6,005 bases of DNA from Alphaproteobacteria bacterium (GTDB taxonomy: Bacteria > Pseudomonadota > Alphaproteobacteria > Micavibrionales > Micavibrionaceae). The stretch is from assembly GCA_023301785.1 (NCBI GenBank), contig JALZUF010000271.1:1-6005 (forward strand), read 5' to 3'. The translations under genes and the position numbers were made by a program. The notes below the pieces were generated by a model, which made no database searches, was not told the origin of the DNA, and saw only the letters and a list, made by a program, of their open reading frames with translations. Below, piece by piece: positions 1 through 4,600 of the stretch; positions within the stretch are counted from its first letter, which is position 1, and each line of letters starts with the position of its first letter.

Positions 1-62
1 TGTATGGATATGCTGTACGTTTAGTGAGCATAGCTATACATCTGTCTCGTCTATGTATATTT

Positions 63-69
63 TATATAG
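63..69 (+). promoter_or_regulatory. candidate TATA box in the LTR (favoured)
   Basis: TATATAG at 63-69 sits in an AT-rich stretch (56-70). A start site about 25-32 bases downstream, near 90-100, would place the AATATA hexamer (123-128) inside the transcribed R region, as an LTR needs. For this reason I prefer it to the second TATA-like box at 125-132. The start site itself is not identifiable from sequence. Confidence 0.4.
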
Positions 70-124
70 ATCATTGGATCGGTGTTTGTATGTATGTACT
101 ACTGTAACTACATCGGCTTTCAAA

Positions 125-132
125 TATATAAG
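125..132 (+). promoter_or_regulatory. alternative TATA box in the LTR
   Basis: TATATAAG at 125-132 is the better match to a consensus TATA box taken alone. It would place transcription start near 155-165, leaving a very short R/U5 and no evident polyadenylation hexamer downstream within the LTR. It overlaps the AATATA hexamer, so the same AT-rich patch may instead serve as the poly(A) signal. Confidence 0.3.
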
Positions 133-137
133 TCAGT

Positions 138-146
138 CTAGTAAGA
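138..146 (+). promoter_or_regulatory. candidate 5' splice donor in the LTR
   Basis: CTA|GTAAGA, with the GT at 141-142, matches the intron side of the metazoan donor consensus well; the exon side (CTA) is weaker than CAG. It lies downstream of the favoured promoter and upstream of gag, where retroviruses place the major donor. Joined to an acceptor near 4606 it would give a transcript skipping gag-pol and exposing the ORF3 start codon. The motif is visible; its use is inferred. Confidence 0.3.
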
Positions 147-177
147 ACAACCTGAGCGTGTGGTTTATTCACTAAAC

Positions 178-207
178 ATGGCGCAGTTTCTAGTCTTAAT
201 TATTTAG
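178..207 (+). CDS. upstream ORF across the LTR/PBS junction (9 codons)
   Basis: An ATG at 178-180 has A at -3 and G at +4, a strong initiation context. It opens a nine-codon frame (MAQFLVLII) ending at TAG 205-207, 37 bases before the gag start. It uses the last base of the LTR and contains the PBS. If transcription starts near 95, ribosomes should meet it before gag, so gag would need reinitiation or leaky scanning. The peptide is not recognised and may have no function beyond modulating gag translation. It could also be a by-product of the fixed CA-TGG junction. Confidence 0.3.
   Translation: MAQFLVLII
179..194 (+). other. primer binding site (tRNA not firmly assigned)
   Basis: TGGCGCAG starts directly at the LTR end (178/179), and TGG pairs with the CCA tail of a tRNA. 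The next bases imply a tRNA whose 3' end reads CUGCG before CCA. From memory, some metazoan serine tRNAs (UGA anticodon) end this way, giving an eight-base match that fails at the ninth base. It is not the common lysine PBS (TGGCGCCC). The position is convincing; the tRNA identity and the length of pairing are not. Confidence 0.65.
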
Positions 208-244
208 AAAATTAAAAGAGTTTACGCTTCTATAAAAGTTCAAA

Positions 245-1615
245 ATGGCGGCTTGTGATACTGGTTATGCTGAGCTTCCGGACAATATGTCGCAGGCCGA
301 GGCTCTGCGGAAGTATTCTGCACATAAAAAGTGGGTTGACAGATACATTGAAAAGTTCACGAAGCTGTTTCCTATGTTGGAGAAGACTTACGACCGCAGA
401 ACGGACAAAAAGATTGAAGAAATGGTCACGAAGGCGGAAAACGAGGTGGCTGTTCTCTCTCAAATCACTGAATTCCTAAAACAAATGAAATTTAACAAAG
501 TGGAAGAACATGAGCAGGAAGTTGAGATCCTGGAAACAAGAATGGTCCAGTTATGGGACAAGTACAACGATTCTTGTCATAAAAGGGCAACGCAGGCGGG
601 CAGGGCTGGTGCGGCAGCCCCTGCTGCGGCTCCAGCGGCTGGTGGAAATACTCCCACTTTAAAACTTGTCGCTGAATTGAAACCGGAGACATTAAGTCAC
701 GATGCTTCGGCCGGCAATATGCGCATTTGGATCAGGAAATTCGAGGCATACTACCACGCATCAGCTATGCACCTTGCGCGCAATGCAGTTCAACATGCAT
801 ACTTCTTGAACTGCCTCGATAGTGAGCTTTCCTTACGCATGGACAGCTTAATTCAAGTTCAAACGCCTGTGCTGGGACAGCTTTCTTGCATGTCTTTGTT
901 GCAGTCGGTTTTTCAGCAGAAATACCCGCTTATGCTGCGGAGGAAACAATTTTTCCAAATGCAACAGCAGCCCGGCCAAGATGAGCGCACTTTCTTGGAG
1001 AGCTTGAAGTCAGCTGCCAATGAGGCAGACATAGAGGGGATGGATGTCCAAGACGCTCTCTGCTTGACTCTTGTTTCCGGCCTGCGTGATTTGCGCTTAA
1101 AGGAAAAATTGAGCGAGATTGAAACTCCGACCCTGCATGCATTTTCTGTGCTAGTTGATGCACACATGCACTCGCGAGCTACGGCTGGCGAAGCTGCAGC
1201 TGTCGGTAACAAGAGTTCTCCGTACCAGCAAGGAAAGAAGAACCCAAACAAAAGGGGGGGGAACAATAACAATAACAATCAACGTCCCGGCATTTCAGAT
1301 GCGGAGAAAAAGAGAAGAGAAATTATGAAAGGAAAGTGCTTTCGTTGCGGCAAAAGTGATCATTTTGCCAACGTGTGCACCGTGCCTAAGGATGTTAAAT
1401 GCCACAAATGCAATAACACCGGGCACACGCAGGCTGCATGTGTTAAATCCCAGGGACAGGCTAGGAACACGGAAGAGAATCCTAGTCTGGCTATTGAATA
1501 TGATCAATCTCCGGGATATGCTCAGAATGCTGATTATGCTCAAGCATCACTGGCAGTTGCCCAATACACTGGTTTCCCAAATCATTCTCGACCAACACCA
1601 CCAGTCTTGTTATGA
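245..1615 (+). CDS. gag: Gag polyprotein (capsid-like plus two CCHC zinc knuckles)
   Basis: A 456-aa structural protein that would assemble the virus-like particle and package element RNA. The ATG has A at -3 and G at +4. Residues about 15-112 are charged and helix-rich, possibly coiled-coil. Residues 118-134 are an Ala/Pro/Gly linker. Residues about 138-310 resemble the retrotransposon Gag capsid region (FFQMQQQPGQDERTFLESLK, then LTLVSGLRDLRLKEKL). Residues 326-362 are basic with an Asn run (340-345). The nucleocapsid part has two perfect CX2CX4HX4C knuckles: C365-C368-H373-C378 and C386-C389-H394-C399. The protein ends in PTPPVLL at a TGA (1613-1615). Pol is in the same frame after this stop, so a longer Gag-Pol product is expected. 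Length and layout are normal for the family. Confidence 0.95.
   Translation: MAACDTGYAELPDNMSQAEALRKYSAHKKWVDRYIEKFTKLFPMLEKTYDRRTDKKIEEMVTKAENEVAVLSQITEFLKQMKFNKVEEHEQEVEILETRMVQLWDKYNDSCHKRATQAGRAGAAAPAAAPAAGGNTPTLKLVAELKPETLSHDASAGNMRIWIRKFEAYYHASAMHLARNAVQHAYFLNCLDSELSLRMDSLIQVQTPVLGQLSCMSLLQSVFQQKYPLMLRRKQFFQMQQQPGQDERTFLESLKSAANEADIEGMDVQDALCLTLVSGLRDLRLKEKLSEIETPTLHAFSVLVDAHMHSRATAGEAAAVGNKSSPYQQGKKNPNKRGGNNNNNNQRPGISDAEKKRREIMKGKCFRCGKSDHFANVCTVPKDVKCHKCNNTGHTQAACVKSQGQARNTEENPSLAIEYDQSPGYAQNADYAQASLAVAQYTGFPNHSRPTPPVLL
1250..1279 (+). repeat. purine/G8 run followed by (AACAAT)3 in gag
   Basis: Bases 1250-1263 are an unbroken 14-purine run (AAAA, eight G, AA). The tail joins three exact copies of a six-base AACAAT unit (1262-1279) that encode the Asn run of Gag just before the zinc knuckles. 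The purine run looks like a polypurine tract and is longer than the one at the 3' LTR. Both pieces are prone to slippage, so length variation among copies is expected. It may simply be low-complexity coding sequence. Confidence 0.7.
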
Positions 1616-1619
1616 CTAG
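1613..1619 (+). promoter_or_regulatory. in-frame UGA-CUAG stop-codon readthrough site between gag and pol
   Basis: Gag ends at TGA (1613-1615), followed by CTAG (1616-1619). Reading on in the same frame gives LGPVKQEKSSLMVSCCPDTGAT with no further stop, straight into the protease active site. UGA followed by CUA(G) is the best-documented readthrough context in animal mRNAs, and UGA-C is used by alphaviruses. The join PPVLL-x-LGP resembles the first strand of the protease, so the stop lies inside a domain boundary region, not in a spacer. The alternative is a simple CGA to TGA inactivating mutation in a formerly single gag-pol ORF. Confidence 0.7.
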
Positions 1620-4600
1620 GCCCAGTCAAACAAGAAAAGAGCAGTCTAATGGTTAGCTGCTGCCCGGATACAGGGGCAACCCAATCAGTCTTAAGTGAAA
1701 GGATTGCTCGGCAGGCAAATTTAGAGTTTTTGCAGCCGAGAATTAGCATGGTGGGACTGACTGGACATGGTGTGAATGTCATTGCCGAAGCAGATGTCAT
1801 TCTAACCTATGATGGAATTCGTCACCGTACTTCAGTGCTTATTGCAGACAATATAGGTGACACAATGCTTGTGGCATGGCATGATCTACAAGATTTGGAC
1901 ATCATCACTAGGAATTTTCCTGCTAGAATTCGTTCTGTGACCCCAAGTTTGACAATGTTGAAGCAAATGGCTTCCCAGCTTATGGGTGAATTTCCTTCTG
2001 TTTTCAAGGACGAATTGAGTGAATCGCCTATGAACGTTCCAGAGATGAAAATCTATTTGACGGAGAAGAATGTTCCGTTCCGTGTGTCAACAGCTCGTCA
2101 AGTACCTTTGCGGTTTCAGGAAGCTGCAGATAAGGCTGTTTCAGATTTGTTGGCAGCAAAGGTCATCACCAGGGAAGTGGAACCTCAGCCGTGGTGTGCT
2201 CCGGGGTTCTGGGTTCCAAAGCCAGACGGGAAACGTGTCCGTTTGGTAACTGATTACACTAAGTTGAATCAGTTTGTTCGTCGGCCAGTGCATCCTTTTC
2301 CCTCTGTAAAAGACATTGTGCAATCTATCCCTGCCGGTACCCAGTTTTTCGCTAAAATGGATGCCGTGCATGGATATTTTCAGCTGGCGCTGGACGAGGA
2401 GTCATCAAAGTTAACGACATTTTTGTTGCCTTCTGGACGATACCGATATCTGCGTGCTCCCATGGGACTGAGTTGCTCTTCAGACGAGTGGTGCAGACAT
2501 TCTGATCGAGCTATTGAGGGCTTAGCATTCGCCAGGAAGATCGTGGACGACATATTGGTGTGGTCTAACACCCTACCACTTCTGCATGAAAGGATAAAGA
2601 TCATTGCGGCTAGGTGTGCCGATTTGAATATCATCCTGAGCCGCAAAAAGTTTGAAATGGGACCGGAACTTTCTTTTGCTGGCCTCATCTTGAACAGCAC
2701 AGGGGTTAAGCCAGACCCTTTGCGGATCGTGGCTTTGACTGATTTTCCTGCTCCCACAGACGTGACTGGTGTTCGGTCATTTCTGGGTCTTGCCAACCAG
2801 TTGGCTGGCTTTGTGCCTGACTTTGCTCATATGACGGTAAAGTTGAGGGCACTTACTGCTAAGAAGAATGCCTTTATTTGGCTAGAGGAGCACCAAAAAG
2901 AGTTCGAGACTGTCAAGCGGTTGCTCACCAGTGACATGGTTGTCACACATTTTAATCCCTTGCTGCCTGTTACTGTGCTGACTGACGCATCCCGTCTTCA
3001 TGGTTTGGGTTTTGCAATGGGACATTACGTGGGAACTCCTAGTCGTTTTCGTCTGGTTTGTTGTGGTTCTCGCTCATTGACACCCACTCAACAACGCTAC
3101 GCAACAATTGAATTGGAGTGTTTAGCTGTTCACTTTGCAATTACCAAGTGTTCTTTCTACCTCAAGGGTGCTAATTCTTTCACTGTTGCTACGGACCATA
3201 AGCCTTTGGAAGGTATTTTTCAGAAAGAGCTTTTTGGCATTGGCAATCCCAGGTTGCAAAGAATCCGTGAAAAGCTGATAGAATACAGTTTTGTCACAAG
3301 ATGGGTGCCCGGCAAGAACCATCACATCGCAGATGCGTTGTCCAGGGCTCCTTTGTTTGCTCCGGAGGAGGATGATGACATGGTGATCGATACTGCCAGA
3401 GTGTGTCTTGCTCGAACTGTGGATAGAAATAACGAGTTGACGGCAGTTTTGGATTCTGTGGATTCGGATTATATCCAATTTCGACATGATGTTCTAGAGG
3501 GAACCTGCAAAAGTGAATATGCACGTCTAATGAAGGCCGTGATGTCTCAACTTTCAGTCGACGACGAACTTGTGTATCTAGACGCTAAGCGCATAGTGAT
3601 GCCAAGAAAGGCTGTGGTGAAAATCCTTAAGTTGGTCCATGTCAGCCATATAGGAGTTAACAAAACTTATGACTTGTGTCGCTCTCTCTATTTTTGGCCT
3701 GGCATGCTAAACGACATCAAGCAGATGATTGCTCAATGTCGACCTTGCAGCATTCATCGACCTTCTCTGCCTAAAAATCCTCGTGTCACCAATCCTCCTT
3801 CAGACTATATGGGTCCCCCAATGTGCCACGTTGGTTTGGATTTATTCGATTTTGGTGGGCAGAAACACTTGATATGTGTCGACCAGTGGAGCGGCTATCC
3901 GCTCTTTGCTACCCTGTCTTCCCAAACTTCAGCTGCAGTTATAAAGCAGCTTCATTCATGGTTTAACACCTTAGGCTGGCCAAAGTCTTTGAGAGTTGAT
4001 GGTGGGCCCCAGTTTCGGAGTGCATTCATCGAATTCTGTGCTAAGAATTCGATTGTGCATGAGCGTTCTGCCCCGTATAACCCACGTTCAAACGGCTTGG
4101 CAGAATCAGCTGTTAAGGTTGTAAAATCTATCCTATTGAAGTGTCTGGGGGAGAAAAGTGACGTTCAACGTGCTCTGTACGAGTGGAGAAATGCTCCGCG
4201 CGCACACGGCTATTCGCCTGCCCAACTTCTTTTTGGCAGGAGTCAGAAGATGCTGCTTCCCCAGCCAGACAGTGCTTTTCAACAAGTGAGTTTCGAAGAA
4301 GCAGCTGTGGCTAAGGATAAGCAATTTGCCGGCCAGGAGGAGCATTACAACCGGGACAAGGTTGATTTAGAGCTTCTCCAGCCGGGTCAACTAGTGCGTG
4401 TGCAGTCGGAGAAAGACAAGACATGGGAGAGTGTGGGTACGGTGGTGGAAATAAGGCCTGATCAATTGTCCTACCTTGTAGACCTAAATGGCTTGGTGTC
4501 TATTAGATGCCGCTCTATGCTGCGGCCGAAGACTGACTTTGATCAAGGTCAATCTTCAGATCCAATTTCGGTGGGAGTTTCAAATAAGGAAAATGTGCCT

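Larger units (their letters stand above)
123..163 (+). promoter_or_regulatory. candidate polyadenylation region (AATATA plus GU-rich element)
   Basis: AATATA (123-128) is a known weak variant of AATAAA, and the LTR has no canonical hexamer. Possible cleavage sites lie in the AACAA around 146-150, and a GU-rich GTGTGG follows at 158-163, the usual order and spacing. In the provirus the functional copy would be the one in the 3' LTR, which is cut off here. A U3 of 1 to about 95, R of about 95 to 148 and U5 of about 149 to 178 would be consistent. This is inference from motifs only. Confidence 0.35.
1..178 (+). repeat. 5' long terminal repeat (complete)
   Basis: Bases 1-99 recur exactly at 5907-6005, which identifies the LTR start. 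The 3' boundary is set at 178 because the LTR then begins TGT and ends ACA, a perfect 3-base terminal inverted repeat, and because TGG, the expected first bases of a primer binding site, follows directly at 179. At 178 bases this is a short LTR, within the known range for metazoan Ty3/gypsy elements. It is AT-rich and contains two TATA-like boxes, an AATATA hexamer, a GU-rich stretch and a donor-like GTAAGA. Positions 9-14 and 27-32 are inverted copies that could form a six-base stem, and 30-37 is an ATAGCTAT palindrome. Confidence 0.93.
1601..1918 (+). other. Pol: aspartic protease domain
   Basis: The catalytic motif is PDTGAT (Pol residues 6-11, D7). The expected second motif appears as MLVAWHDLQ (73-81), the place where related proteases have a hydrophobic-hydrophobic-G-x-D/H-x-L strand; here the usual Gly is Ala-Trp. 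LTGHG (37-41) could be the flap. Retroviral-type proteases have about 20-25 residues before the DTG, which here are supplied by the end of Gag plus the eleven codons after the TGA (PTPPVLL-x-LGPVKQEKSSL). The enzyme would dimerise and cut Gag and Gag-Pol. Boundaries are approximate. Confidence 0.85.

Noticed and set aside
1250..1261. Programmed frameshift site at the A4G8 run for Gag-Pol
   Set aside because: Gag and Pol are already in the same frame and the run is about 350 bases before the gag stop, upstream of the zinc knuckles; a shift here would destroy the protein.
913..1278. 121-codon minus-strand ORF opposite gag
   Set aside because: It is antisense to a well-supported capsid region, with Leu/Phe runs that merely mirror the purine-rich sense strand.
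1356..1619. 87-codon + strand ORF overlapping the end of gag
   Set aside because: It overlaps the zinc-knuckle coding region in another frame, shows no domain or hydrophobic pattern, and ends by chance; shadow of gag.
1649..1651. Pol starting independently at the Met codon at 1649
   Set aside because: This leaves only six residues before the protease DTG, truncating the enzyme, and would need internal initiation downstream of gag. Readthrough of the in-frame TGA explains the layout better.
2380..2796. 138-codon minus-strand ORF opposite RT
   Set aside because: It is antisense to the RT active-site region, with no domain and no promoter evidence; a shadow ORF.
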